Positions 21,063 to 34,100 are shown, numbered from the stretch's first letter. The stretch is DNA of 64,000 nt from Arthrobotrys musiformis (GCA_036971715.1 JAVHJL010000003.1:2914001-2978000), one strand, 5' to 3'. Program-made: numbers and translations. Notes: generated from the letters alone by a model not told the origin.

Positions 21063-24000
21063 TACTCGGATGAAGTAGGTCGTTGAATTAGCGCACTATG
21101 GTTGTTCTTTCAGGTGCGCTTTGCTAGCTCGAGACCATATCAGGAAGGAGGTAGGTCCTCGTACCCATTGGCCTAAGGGACTGAAGGGGGGAGGGGAAAC
21201 TATCGAGGTTTTACGGGATGTTTTGGGCGGGAGGATTCAAACTGCGCACCGTATGTGAACTCCGAGGTTAGAATACAAGAAGAAAAAAAAAGGCCCATTA
21301 AATATAAATTCGTTAAATGTTACACGTTGCTTGTCTGCTGCGCAGCACCACCTTTAGGTGGACATGTTGCATTTTTGGGATATCTCCATGTTTCGAAATC
21401 CTTCGATCCTTGCAATTGCAGGGCGAAATTATTCAGATCTCGTGGGACTATATGTAATTAATCTGGGAACCAAATGCATTTTAACTCCCTCCAAATTAAC
21501 ATTTCGATGTCTCTTCATAATGGTATTGTATATCATGTGCTAGCGCTTGTCAGTGGGAGCCAAACCAAATTTGCAAAAGATGCAAGATGGATATATATCA
21601 ACGAAATTTCGGAAAGCACCATAAATTGCTGGGGGAACCTTCAGCTCATGAACCCCACATAGATATTTTTCTTACCCGCATCTTTATCCCATGAACCCAA
21701 TTCGACTAGTACCATAATGAATTCGGACCTTCCAGCCCACCATGGTGCCAGAAGAATGCGTCTGAACCCTTTGCAATCTCACTAAGGATGTAACTGAACA
21801 TACCCTGATATATGTGATCGATGACACATCCTCTATACCTTATAATGTACACCGAGCATATCTCTTCAGGAGAGTTTGACGCCCATATCCCCTCAATAGC
21901 CTTACTAGCCACCTAGGCCGTTAACACGCATAGCGTTCATTGCGGGGATACATGGACTGGAGTCTTCATGGAATCGGTTTCCAAAGGCCTTCGCACCACA
22001 GTCGATATCGTATCATTCGTTTCGATATCCCCTGCCCATAATTTTTGCGCAATAGGGACCCGTACCAATAGGCTGTCATATATAACTATGGATGCCGGCC
22101 TGGACATCACACCAGTGTCAGGAGTCCATGTCCCAACCGGTGGTTCAGAGTAACTCTATTATTATGAATATTGGCCACTGCCGGTGCCGCCGTAGGACAA
22201 TATTCATTATTGTGTCACCTTTTAGTTCTGAAGCTAAAAGGCGGGATTAAATTCATAGGTAACCCTCACAAAGGCTTCTCCTCTTGATATTTTTAAGTTT
22301 CTGGTTCGTAAGATCTTAAGATCTTAAAATGTGTGCACGTGTCTCTTGATCATGTGTGCCCAGGGCTGCACGGATTAAATATATAACCAGCTAGGTTTGG
22401 GAATGTATATCTATATGTTTTCGAGGGTCCGCACGTACGGGAGTCAGAAACACCGGAATCCCCCAGAGGCAGCCCGTATGCTCGTATAAGTAGCATCTCC
22501 AATAACGGGCAGCGCGTCCTGCATATGAAATTGTTCTTGGTGTATCATAGCTTGTGTGGCACGTCCGAAGTCCCTGCTATCTCATAAACGTTCTCAGTAT
22601 TCGAATCTCCATATTAGCTTCCGAAAACCCAATATCCACAGGAGTCAGTCGGCCACTCTTTGTGCGGTCTGGGTACGAGACCAGAGTCAGTGTGAAATTC
22701 TTAGAAGCCCTCGGCCGGGATTCGTACCGTGTGAAACTTGAAACTTCCCCAACCATCACAAGACACAATGTATATCTGATAGGATACATAAATTAGAGCT
22801 GGCCCTATGGGGAGGATGAGGAGGGAGGAGGGGCATGGGCTACAGATATCGTGACCATGCGGGGGCCGCTTGCACTGTTCCTCTTCAAATTATTTCCAGT
22901 ATTTCATGCTAATTAATTCTTGGAAACTACCGCCAACATGTCCCAGTAGTACTTGTATCCTATCACTGGTGCGCCCCCATACGCATCCGCTTTAGGAGTT
23001 AGGGCATGGCAAAAACGATTGCTCTGCTTCTTGCAATTGTATAATTAAGCATTGTCTTCGATCTTCGATATGTTGCGAATTTTAATTTGGGTAGTGGATG
23101 TATGCGATATTCTAACAAGAGAATTATCTAGCTCAGACGTCGACGCATAGGCTTGGACATACAATTCGTTGAGGATTCGGTGTTAAGGTTGAAGAAGAGT
23201 AGCATCGTGTGGTCTGTAAACATCATTACCATGCGGACCCTTGATGCCGAAATTATAGACAATATTTCCCTCCTCTGACGAACCTCAGAAGGAGGATTGA
23301 AAAGAGTGGGAAAGGTGGGTTGGTTCCTCTGTCTACCTAACATGTGACCGATATGCGGGCAGCGGGGGCATCTAGGCCATTTATACCTAGTAAGTCCACG
23401 AACGTGTTTTGTTGAATTTATGACCTATCTGGTCTCGCGGATGTATCATATTATTCCGAAAGCCGTTCTTCCTTTAGGGCCAGGGAGTAATCTCGTGGGA
23501 GAGGTCCCCAGGAGCGCCTGCTATCAAAACTACCCCGGGCTGCGGGTTGATAGAAATATATTTTGCATTTTAAGTTGGCCTTTGTCACCTTGCATACGAG
23601 ACGGGCCCAGCTCGAAGGTCATTTCTCCCGCGGGCCCGTAGCTACCGCTTTGGGAGACTTTCCATGTTTTAATATCATGATGTCAAACCCAACAGGTATA
23701 TATTGATAGCAGTAAAGGACCATTCTTTGTGGCTCTTCAGCTAAAATCATACCTCATCCATCGCATCTCTTTTATCCTTCCATTGTATTATCGGTGTCAA
23801 CTAGGGTGCCATAGTCGGAAGATGTCTCCAGACTCTTCTTACATCGGTAACTTTTGAAAATGTAGAGCATGGGGCCCGGGGTTCCAGAAGATCTTCGAAG
23901 ACTGGAAAAGGCAGGCCCGCATACGAAACTGCGAAAAGACTTGAAAATATAGTCGTCATCGCTTTGAAATATTACCTCTATCATCCTCTTCTTTTCGAGG

Positions 24001-25781
24001 CCTTAGTCATGTTGGACACTAGATTCATAATAATATAATATCTGCAATCTTTCTTGGATATGTAATGTAGGATGGATATATATCATATGGTCGTGGTGTA
24101 TTCCTCGTGGGCGCCTTTTCAGGCAGATGAGTGCAGGGAGCGCTCGTGTGTCGCTGATTGTTTTGGAGCAAAGCCAGGGGGCCACATGCTCTTGCAAATT
24201 CCCTGTAGTATAGTAAGGAAGGAACCTGCTGGTTCTCATTGATTCGTCTGGGGGGAGGTTTGCATTTGGTAGTATGCATAAAATGGTAAGCCTTTGCTAT
24301 TCCTTGCGTGTAGGTATTCCGCTCTTTCAGCTTTGCTGGAATGCATATTGGTGCTTCGATGTTTCTGGGCTCATGTCGAAACCGCGTTGAATTCACCGCC
24401 GAATAACAGGTATGCGCATAAGGGTAGATCAGTTATCAGGTCCAAAGAGACCATTGCATGATTCCCGCTTCATCGGCTTGGTTCTTATATCATGAATGGG
24501 TCGAAGTAAGGCTGTACTAACTGTCCCGTTATTTTCGACACTTTAATCAGCTGACTGACTATCGCAAAATCTAAGCACGCCTCTAAAATCTTTTCTATAT
24601 ATCTCTGCTACCGCCATACATATTTAGGCTTTATAGGCGGGAGTAAAGCCTAGGGTGTGGCTGTGGCTGTGTATTATTAATAGACAAACCGCGAGAAGTC
24701 AAATCGGCCAGCATTTTTTGTCTCCGCTTTGAATATATGTCCTATATTGGGCTCATGCTATTTGCCTGTTCTGTAGTCATATCGTTGATCTTCATCTGAA
24801 AAATGCAAATGATGTCTCGTGAATGCTGATGCCCGAAGAGGAGGGTTGGTCCTGTGGTGCGAGACCATTTTGTTCATAAAGCCATCTAAATATGGTTCGC
24901 CAAGGAGTCAGTAGCTTTACACAATAACTGATAGAAAGGTTGGACATAGTGTGTCTTCGTCGACACCCATATATTTTCACCCTATTGGCCTAGGTATGAG
25001 ATATATATATTGCAAATATATATCAACATTTCGGTTGCAGAGTAATTAATTACGAACGCCTGGAGAGGAGACAAAAATTAAGAAGAGTGATGTGTAGAGT
25101 GAATGGAGAAAAGAAAGAACTTTTCTTCAGAGGTTGGGCAGGAAGGGTTTTTATATCCCAAGCTCTAACGCAACAAGGGAGGGGAGTGTAGAACTTCCAG
25201 GAAGCATTTAGGGGCAGGCTGGCGTCACTATAAGGTTCGAGACAGGAGCAGGAGAAGAGCTTTATGTCTCCCCATACAAGAATATTAGGGCGCGCCTTAG
25301 CATTGGTTTGGAAGTGCGTGGTCACGGTCCTGCATTTGGATATGGGGAATAGTTGTTACACTCATTAAACTAGTTCATCTTGATATTCATCTTGATACCT
25401 TTTCGAAGCTCACGCCCCTACGACACCCTAACTCCGTTTATATCCAATATATTTTCCAATCAAACATTCATAGAAGAAAAAAACCCCATGCCATATCAAC
25501 TACACTAAACCGGGAAGGCCTGCACAAGATGTCGAATTGTGGTATTTCCCCCTCGGATTTGCGTTGTCCACTTATAGGTTACACAGATGTCAAGAAGTCT
25601 TGGGCGTTACACAAACCTCTTGAGCCTCTGTTGACAGGTACCTAATAAGTAGCGTGGTACATGTTGGCCCCGGTTCCGAGCTCGGGGCCCAGAGTTAAGC
25701 CTAGCTACATGCATAGCCTAAGTTACCCTTTCCCCTTAGTTTTTGACACTCCCATTTTCTCCACGTATATACCATCATACC
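21063..25781. other. 4.7-kb gene-poor region, no supported gene
   Basis: Only short frames (up to about 120 codons) occur on either strand. Most begin at non-ATG codons, and none has a recognisable domain or a consistent splice pattern. I see no terminal repeats, target-site duplications or transposase/reverse-transcriptase motifs. A perfect AT-rich palindrome (TTAAGATCTTAA) lies near 22315-22326. The region may be ageing, mutated repeat sequence, but this could not be tested by eye. Confidence 0.5.
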
Positions 25782-27203
25782 TTACATCAACAGAAACGAT
25801 CCTCCTCTCATCATTTGTTCCATCCTTTCGTCAATGCCCCCCAGTTCAGGTGAGAATGCAGCCGTTGGTCTGGACATCGGCCTTTCTTTGCCCTTTTCGG
25901 GTGTCCTCAATCTCTTACTAGACTTTCTGGGGATTGGAACGGGAGCCAACTGTATGGTCTCACGTTGGTCTTCTGGGATTGTCGTCGCGTACTTTATTGA
26001 AGGCCCCGCACTCGACAATGGGGATACCGGCGAGTCCGGGCTTACCATATAACCCTCGGTCAATGCTTGGAAAGACGGCTTTTTGAAGTGGAGGGGTTGC
26101 GGAGGGAGTGGCTTTGTTTCCGCTTCGCATTCTGCGGGTAGTTCAATGTCGAAGAGTGAGATCAAGAATAGTAGCAGCTTCTTATTTTCGCTATATGAAA
26201 GAAAATGCTGTTAGGATTATGTATGGCATTTTTTTCTTTCCTTCCCTTTGTCCTACGGGTTTTGTGGAATGGTCTCATATATACCCTTTGATTATCTCCT
26301 CCACCTTTATCATATAGCTCCCCAAGAGCACAAAAAGAATATTCCCCGCCTCTCCAGTGGCAAGTTGTTGATTACTATAGAACTCCCTAAACCTCGAAAT
26401 ATCCACTCGCAATTTCTGAAGCTCTGCGGAGAGGCCAAGAAGTGCCTCGGCGCCTGGGCTCTGGGGTTTGGCCTCATCTTGGGTTTGGATCTCTTGAATG
26501 ATCTCGCAACAATGACTGAGGGTGCGGAGAAACTGGCAGATACGATTGAGCTCTATAAGGCGAGGTGCTTGCTTTGAATCTGGAGATGCATCGATTTGGA
26601 ATTCATGGGCTGGGGTCATGTGGGATGGGAAGGAGAGGGAGCTGCGGCCGGATACGGCGACTCGAGCTGAGAGGTACGCGAGCCGCTGTTTATATGTTTG
26701 GCTCTTTGATCCAGGTAATTATATAGATATGCAAACGATTAGAATATCGATATATATCTATAGCTATATATCCCCATTCGGGAATTTGCGTATACGGAAT
26801 TTTGCTAGAGTATGCGGATATTAGAGTGGGGACCTACAATTTGATTCGTGATTTCCAACTCGACACCACCAAGTTCCGGCTCAATCGTACTCAAAACATA
26901 ACAACAGTCAAAGTATGCCCTCGCAGCCCCCGTGTATACCTGGGCCTTATCGAGAATGACAGCGAGACGAGCTAAGTGGAGGGCGTGCCCGAGGATGTCA
27001 CTTTTGGAGTTCGCTATGCATGCTTGTTCGGATCGAAGCCAGTCGCAGGTCGAAGTCGAAACGGACACGATGGATGTATTTCGTGAAACTTCTGAACCCC
27101 CTCCGCAGGGAGACTTGCAGAGATTGAGCGGATTTGGTGAGAGAGGGATGCAACTGAACTGGCGTGGAGATTTTGCTTCTTTATGTCGTTTGAAGAGCGG
27201 CAT
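25782..27203 (-). CDS. MIT-domain-like protein of filamentous fungi
   Basis: Three exons (26838..27203, 26285..26685, 25782..26190) encode 391 residues with phases closing. The segment in exon 1 (about residues 75-122) resembles an MIT three-helix bundle: HALHLARLAVILDKA, AARAYFDCCYVL and a third helix that runs across the splice junction into RLAYLSARVAV. MIT domains bind ESCRT-III tails and act in endosomal sorting or cytokinesis. A second helical segment (exon 2, ICQFLRTLSHCCEIIQEIQ onward) and a Pro/Ser-rich basic tail follow. The stop at 25782 overlaps a GTAAGG, so one more exon cannot be excluded. The first ATG that precedes the fungal-type start MPLFKRHKE is used. Family assignment is by pattern only. 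Confidence 0.7.
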
Positions 27204-27803
27204 ATTGATACAAAGTATGTATATGCTATCGATATATCGACCTGTCGATGCTCGAGGTGCGTTCACTTATGTATTTAATTTAAAACTCCTAGATCTATGG
27301 AATTGGTGGGATGATAATCACGGTATTCCCCATTTCTTGTAGATGTTTCTAGCATGAACATGATGAAGGGTTTAGTAAACTGCATGCTGGTGTGCGCTGC
27401 TAGCCGGAAGTAGGTCTCAATTTCCAACAAAGACTCTGTTATACGACTCGCATTTACCGCGACATTGTCCGAATCGATAGGAGTAGTTATAAAATCGTAT
27501 AATAACACTGCCCAACATCTAGGAAGACAAAGGAATGGTTTAAATTCCGTGCCGCACGACGAAACTGATAACGAAACTGTCAATCCTTGTAGTATAATTT
27601 TGTATCTTAATACCTAGTCAGTGTTAACTATTGGTTATTCCAAGGGTGGTATCTTCACTTCGAGTCGGCCCCACTATTAGTACTCGCTACTTAAGCAACT
27701 ACCGTGGCCAAATCGGTACCGTTGAAAGAAACGATACCCGAAGACCTGACAAACCCGGAAATCTAAGTCTATAACTATCACGGAGCTATAGAGGCAGATG
27801 TGG

Positions 27804-27839
27804 GCACGAGTGCACGAGTGCCAACCAGTGCCAACCAGT
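27804..27839. repeat. Short tandem duplications (GCACGAGT x2, GCCAACCAGT x2)
   Basis: Two adjacent perfect two-copy repeats lie in non-coding sequence, probably replication slippage. Confidence 0.6.
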
Positions 27840-28753
27840 GCCCTACCGAGCCTGGCAAGGCAGATCCAACCACGAGGCCCGGAAGCGGATGTTTCCCTGT
27901 ACGAAAACGCTTTGCATTGGCCCACCCAAAAGCCATCCGACTGGGCTTTCGGAAATATCAATGGCGGGTAGGAAAAATAAAATAAAATAGAGTAAGAATT
28001 AAAGAATGAGTTAGTTCGCATTGGCCTCTGAGTCAATCGTGTGTAGCGAATATGGAGGTACCATTCGTCTACATCGGGAACCCCGGTCGCTTGAGGCCCA
28101 AGTATGTAGCTAAGAAGCACTTAGCTTCAAGGAACAGGTGGTGTGAGTGAGGCTGTGGACATGTATCAATCAATATCAATATTAAGCACACCGATAGTAA
28201 ACTAGGAACGAACCTGGTTCGATTCAAGTGCGTTCGCCGCAGGTGCAGTGCAGCTGCATGCCAAACAGCTACTGCACTTTTGGCCAATCAAGCCGCCTGG
28301 GGTTCCAGTTGGTGCAGCTGGGACTCATCGTTCCTGCCATATGGTCATTATAAATTGGTACCGGCAGACGCGACTTTCGAGGAGAGGTGTTCTTCAGGCC
28401 AGCATATATCGCGAGCGACTTCCTTTTCACCGTTAGCTGCCCATTATCCCTCGATCGATATCAATCTGTTCTTTAACATTGAGTTTGACGTAGCTTCGAC
28501 TTGGCCATTGTGGTGATTCGAGGCTCCCGTTTGCTCGTTTTCAGCTAGCCAGGTGCAGGTCCGTGGGTTCTGTCGTCGGTGGTGACCAGTTTTGCTCCAC
28601 TTTCGCACTCAGCTCACATCAACCACAACGGCAACCTCCACAACCACTCCAACTAACTCATAACCATCACCACAACCACCACCAACCACCAACCACCATC
28701 ATCATCATCACCATCGCCAGACCATAGCTCATCCCACCAGATACACATCACCG

Positions 28754-28760
28754 TATAAAA
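28754..28760 (+). promoter_or_regulatory. Possible TATA box of the STYX-like gene
   Basis: TATAAAA lies 140 bp upstream of the ATG at 28894, between a CA-rich tract and the leader. The distance is plausible for a fungal gene; function is inferred. Confidence 0.35.
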
Positions 28761-28893
28761 GCTACATCTACCGTCAGAACTGAAACAAAGGGCTTCAATA
28801 GCTCCAAATCCGTTCCTCGGCCCTGCAGCACAGTGCGAACCTTCTCTTCCCAGCAAGATCTTGGACCCCAAGCTATAACCCTAGGCACATAAG

Positions 28894-30021
28894 ATGCACG
28901 TCGCTCAACAGCCTATCCAGAACGGCAACCTGGCTCCAGGTGGAGGTGCAAGCATGGCACCTCTCTCAACTTCCCCCTCGCATCACCCGACATTACCATG
29001 GTCCAACGGCATTCCATCGCCTCCTCGCATTCTCGTCCCGCCTCCTACTCTCATCAACGATCCCGCCAATCGTGGTGGAAGACCCGGTTCTAGGCAGCCC
29101 CTAAACTACGGCGCACCGGCCAATGGAACCAGCCTTAGTAGCTCCCAGCTACTTGCCAATTCCGGGATCCTTCCCACTACCCTCCAAGATTGGCGATACG
29201 AATCCCGTCGGGAAGCCCAACAGATCCTTCCACATCTCTATCTAGGCCCTGTCTCTGCTGCAAAGGACCTGGCTTATCTCCGACGCGAGAACATCACCCT
29301 TCTTATTGCCGTTCGAAATAATATCACCGCTCGACATCGCCTCCTAAATGCATACAATGAAATTGCCAAGGATCCAGAGCTCAAGGCCCGTGTTCGCTTC
29401 GAATCAGTCGATGTTTCGGGTAACCAAGAGCTTATCGCTTCCTTCCCGATCGCATCAAAATTAGTCGACGATCACCTCTACCACACAGCCCCTCCAGGAT
29501 TCATCCGACGTAAACCGAATGGTCTCCCGGAACAACCTCCAAATCCAGGAAAGACCCTGATATACTGTGAATCCGGTAATGAACGTAGTGCTGCCGTTGC
29601 TGCCGCCTACATCATGCAGCACATCAATTGTACTGCCGTCCAAGCGATCCAGGTCATCCAGGGTCGCAGATTCTGCGTCTGCTTCGACGATTCGATGAAG
29701 TATCTTCTCACTGGGTACGAACCAATCTGGATGGCAAGACGTGATGTTGAAATGCAACAAATGGCGGCCGCAGCCGCAGCAGCCGCTTCTCAGAGTCTCA
29801 ACGCGATATTCGGATCTAGAACCCCACAGGAATCCGGAGCTACGGGAAAGAAATCAAAGCGAGGGATTGAGGAGGCTTATGATGATGAAGAAATGTCTGG
29901 CGGAGATTTCTCGATGCCCACAGAGCTCGATGCGGCCAGATTCGAGAAGAGGGAAGGAATTGCCCCATTCTCGGATTCTCAAGCATCAGCCATGTCACTC
30001 GACGATGTAATGGATGGGTAG
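28894..30021 (+). CDS. STYX-like dual-specificity protein phosphatase
   Basis: Single-exon gene of 375 residues. Residues 1-110 are Pro/Ser-rich and likely disordered. The DSP fold starts near QQILPHLYLGPVSAAKDL (about residue 110). The signature at residues 224-232 is Y-C-E-S-G-N-E-R-S, so the CX5R cysteine (225) and arginine (231) are kept but the usual preceding His is Tyr. Downstream, RRFCVCF and the YEPIW helix match STYX and related DSPs. A poly-Ala run (about residues 290-298) and a basic patch GKKSKRG precede an acidic tail. Active phosphatase or binding pseudophosphatase cannot be decided from sequence. The ATG lies in a simple-sequence leader, with no upstream in-frame start nearby. 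Confidence 0.9.
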   Translation: MHVAQQPIQNGNLAPGGGASMAPLSTSPSHHPTLPWSNGIPSPPRILVPPPTLINDPANRGGRPGSRQPLNYGAPANGTSLSSSQLLANSGILPTTLQDWRYESRREAQQILPHLYLGPVSAAKDLAYLRRENITLLIAVRNNITARHRLLNAYNEIAKDPELKARVRFESVDVSGNQELIASFPIASKLVDDHLYHTAPPGFIRRKPNGLPEQPPNPGKTLIYCESGNERSAAVAAAYIMQHINCTAVQAIQVIQGRRFCVCFDDSMKYLLTGYEPIWMARRDVEMQQMAAAAAAAASQSLNAIFGSRTPQESGATGKKSKRGIEEAYDDEEMSGGDFSMPTELDAARFEKREGIAPFSDSQASAMSLDDVMDG

Positions 30022-31164
30022 GCCTCTTTAACAAACCGCTTCTTCTTCTTCTTCTTCTTCTTCTTCTTCTTCTTCGCGATCACTATTACTGGGAGTCGGA
30101 TACGTTTTTTTGTTCCTTTTTCTAATAAAAGTCCAGTTGGGGGTTTATGGGGCATATGGTTACTTACGTTTCGTGTCTTAGCTCTTTTTTCTCTTTCTTT
30201 CCTCTTTTTTATGGTTGAAACCCCCGAGCTTTCGAGATCTATGAATTTAATGAATCCTTTCTTTGCATTCATCGCCACTATACCCAGTTTCTTGCATTTA
30301 CCTTTTTTACTAACTACGCTTTTTCTTTTTACCCATCCCCATTATCGATCACCCATTCTATGTATACCAAAAGAACGAGCGTTACAGTCAAATAGACCAA
30401 CGATTATCGTTTCCCATCTCCCCATTTTTTTGCCGCTGCCGCTGCTACCCATTGTTGTATCGACGACTGGTGGTCGTTAGTCTTTATTCCCCTTTTTTCT
30501 TTGGCCTTTTTCCTATTTTCCTCGAGGGGGGTGTTTATTACGGGAGGGAGTTTGGTGAACGAGACTTTGTATCTTTTTATATCGACTATGCGAAAGAATC
30601 AAGAAATAACAAATATATATATTCCAAAATTTGAGGAGTAGGGTCCTTGGGTTTCCTGCGGATCTGATAGACGTCGGCGAGTAAAAGTACACTAATTATA
30701 CAGGCCTATATATATAATTTCGAGAAAACAAGATGTTGTAGGATGTGCAGACACCCCGTAAACTTCTTCTTAAATCCGAATATAGTGATCCCCGCGACTG
30801 CTCAAGCACCGAGGTAAAAGAAGGAGGAGAGGGCTATCACAACGATCATTCCACGCACAAAAAACAATGCAATTTCCACGCTTCTAGACAAAAGGCCAAA
30901 GAAAAGAAAAAGGTCTATAGACAATAGCTGTGGTTAATGTAGAGAAGGGGGGTAGGTATACAGCTATCAAAAGTGAAAGAATTATCGACAAAAAGAACCA
31001 AAACACTACCCAGGGCGAAGTCGAGGTCCCAAAAGGAAACTCTAGGGTCACCCGACAAGTATATCGTCATAGCGTAGTGAAGCATGGAATATGTATTCTT
31101 TAGAAGAAAAAGAACCGGCCCTATCCCAACCTCAAGTCCAAATATAAAGGAATGGAAAGGCAGT
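30022..31164. other. Intergenic between convergent genes, T-rich
   Basis: The first 600 bp form a T- and TTC-rich 3' region of the STYX-like gene. No gene is supported here. Confidence 0.5.
30039..30075. repeat. (CTT)12 microsatellite
   Basis: About twelve uninterrupted CTT units begin 18 bp after the stop codon of the STYX-like gene, so the repeat is probably transcribed in its 3' UTR. It is likely length-polymorphic. Confidence 0.9.
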
Positions 31165-34100
31165 TCAAAGTACAACCCCCCCTAACACCCCCTTCAAATA
31201 ATCAATCACCACATCCTCAAGCCGTCTAGTATCCCCAAACGCCCCCTCCGCCCCAGAAGACCTAAAAACCGCAAACACCAACTCCTCGAAGACTTCTCTA
31301 TCCCCCATGGCTTCCTGCAACCACCCGAGCGTATCACCATTATCACTATTCACACTCCTCAGAGCCTCAGCCAATAACCCGCCGCTGATATGCCTCAAAC
31401 TCCCTTGTTTCATCATCTCCACCTCCCGGTAATCCAGCGGCCGCCTCTTTCCTGCCGGATACGCAACCCTAATATAACACTTCTGTAAATAAGCCAATAG
31501 CCGTGTCGCTTCCTCACTCAGAATCGTAAGTCGGTAGATCGCCCCGTCGAAACATGTACCGATGATATCCGACCCCGGATGAACAATCCCCGGTAAGCTC
31601 AAATTCCTCGGCTTCCACGGCGCTCGGAGATTTCCCATTCGTAAAGTGGAGATGCTGTTGGATAAGTGGGCTTCGAAGACTCGGGTTAGGCAGGTTGTTA
31701 CCCGGGATTCCTTTGGCATCCAGAGACCAACGATCCCCTCATCGCGATCGGCGGCTATGAAGAAGTTCTCTGCTATGCAGAGATGGCTGCAGCCGGCTCT
31801 TTCTTTTTCGTCGCTGTAATTTTCGTCGTTAGGAAGATAAGAAAGAAAAATAGGTTGTGTATTTTCATACTAGGGGGGAGGATATACCTGTAAACACGTT
31901 CCAACGACGGCGGAGGACCTTCATTCACACGATAGATTGCCAGTGCTTCCATAGTACTCGACACAGATATCACTTTATCTTCGTCTCTTGTTGTCTTGTC
32001 GTTTAGAAAGTCGGCATCCGGCGCGGTAATTTGAAGCGGTGTAGAGTCCACATTATGAACCGTTTGGTTCTCGAACCTTTCAAAAATATTACACCTTGTT
32101 AGAATAACCCATACGATGGTGATGAGATCGTAGCAGGTGCCACTACTTACTTCCATTGACCTTGGGGACTACGGACCAAATCGATCTTTGATAACGTTCT
32201 CTCCGTCCCATATATCACCGAAGATTCGCCATACGTTGCCAGTGAATAAACCGGCTCAGGACATAAAATCTGATTCCGTTTTCGGATTTCCAACCTTTTC
32301 TCCTTGCCGTATCTGACATATTTCATAGAAAGTACCACCACTCGGCCTTTACGGGGGAACTTTTCTGAGACTTCGAAGCTTGTGCCGACAAGGATGCAGT
32401 TCCACGATACGTTTTTGTCTGGGAAGGTCCAATCTGTGGATAGAGTGTTCGGTCAAACCAGTGAGCGAGACAGAAAAATCAATGTTAGTTTTTAAACCTA
32501 CTGCAGATACAATGGATCCTTTCATCTCTTTTATTAAAAACGAGCTCGTCGTATTTCGCATCCCTCAGCTCCCGGGGCGCTTGTGATTGCCCACTAAGCG
32601 GAAATCCATTAGAATGATGTGATTCTCAAGGGCATCCTTCACTACTCACGTCTTTGGATCCAGGAACAAAATCGTAGCACGCGGCGATTTCTGGCTCCTT
32701 GCATTTTCGGAACCCGAAGACTCGTAAGAAGCTTGATGGCATACCACCACTAGCAAATCATCTTTATCGTTGTATATGACCCTAGATGGTGTTTCTTTCA
32801 GCTCCAGCTGTCTGGTGCAGATAGTCGGCATCCGGCTGGTCATCGCAACCACTACTGAGGAATCCGTAGCATATATAATCGGGTCTGGGAATTGTGTAGA
32901 CCTGAAGTCGTGACTGAGGTGGCAGAACGCTTCGATTGAAGGCTATAGAATCATATCAGTACTCCGGAAAAATCCGAACTTGAAGTTTTGCGAGATAAAC
33001 TACCTCGACCGTTTGGTTGAAAACCACAGACGAGACGACCAACTCGGATCTCTCGATACCCAATTGGAAAAGCGAGAAAGTCGAATGGGCAAGAGCTCTG
33101 TCGGTAGCATCGTCCCTCGTAGAGAGGGTCACTGGCAATCTTCCAACCTTCACCCTCTTTAAAGGTTTGAATTCCAGGTTTTCGGGATCTGAAAGGGTAA
33201 TTAGGCTCTGCTCCATGGATTTATATGAAATGGGAAGAGTATTTACCTATCTCGCCATAGAATATGTATCCATTCCGAAGGCCGCATAACAAAAAGGTCT
33301 TGCCTCCCGACTCTAGTAGGCATACGGACTCGCAAACCGGAGATTGAGCTTGTGTACCATTTGAACCCTCATCGGCCTCCGTTGCTAAAGTCACCATTAG
33401 TGGAGTTTCTACAGCTGATGAAAACAGTCATACATACTAGAAATCTGAGCTCGAGGAACAAGATCACCGTACGAATTGAGCTCGTACAAATTCAAAGTTG
33501 TGCCCTCTGCCTCAACCAACAAGCGTGTCTTTCTCCCACTAAATCAGGCGATATTAGCAACAAAAATAAAGAAGGGACGAAAATGCCTCGCACCTGGCCT
33601 GGGAAGACTTACAAATTTAAGAAATCAAGGTATGTCGGCTGAGACGATATACCAATAGGCTCTCCCCGTCTCTTAAGAAACCTTGAAAGCGCCAGTCAGC
33701 CGATATTCATCCCCGCAATATCCAACACCCACGTACTTTTCCTGATCACCATTCGATACCGGCTGCAGCTCCATGTTCCACAGTTGATATCCGGAGTCTG
33801 ATCTGAGAACCAAAACCACGGTATCGTTTTCCAATGCACCAGCAACGATACTATAGCCAGGCGGACAATCCCACTCCTGCCGTGGAGAGGGTACTTGAAT
33901 TTCCGCTTCGACATCAGCCTCGTTGAGTGTAGTCGAGTAAACGCCCTCGGTAGTAACCTGAACAGCACGTCCCTTCATAACCCCGGCTGTCAAAGTCTGG
34001 ACATTTTCTCCAGTCCGGAGAGAAATAACATCTGCAGCATCACTTGCGTCCAGCGATTTATACGGCAAATACCACAAGCTTGTCCCAAGTACTAAGCAAA

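Larger units (their letters stand above)
27204..28893. other. Intergenic: leader and promoter region of the STYX-like phosphatase
   Basis: No supported gene up to about 28.5 kb. A tandem repeat lies at 27804-27839 (GCACGAGT twice, then GCCAACCAGT twice). From about 28600 the plus strand is rich in CA, CAT and CCA units, a simple-sequence leader typical of fungal genes. Confidence 0.5.

Noticed and set aside
27677..28120. 147-codon minus-strand frame
   Set aside because: Composition is random-looking, no homologue is recognised, and it covers a tandem repeat.
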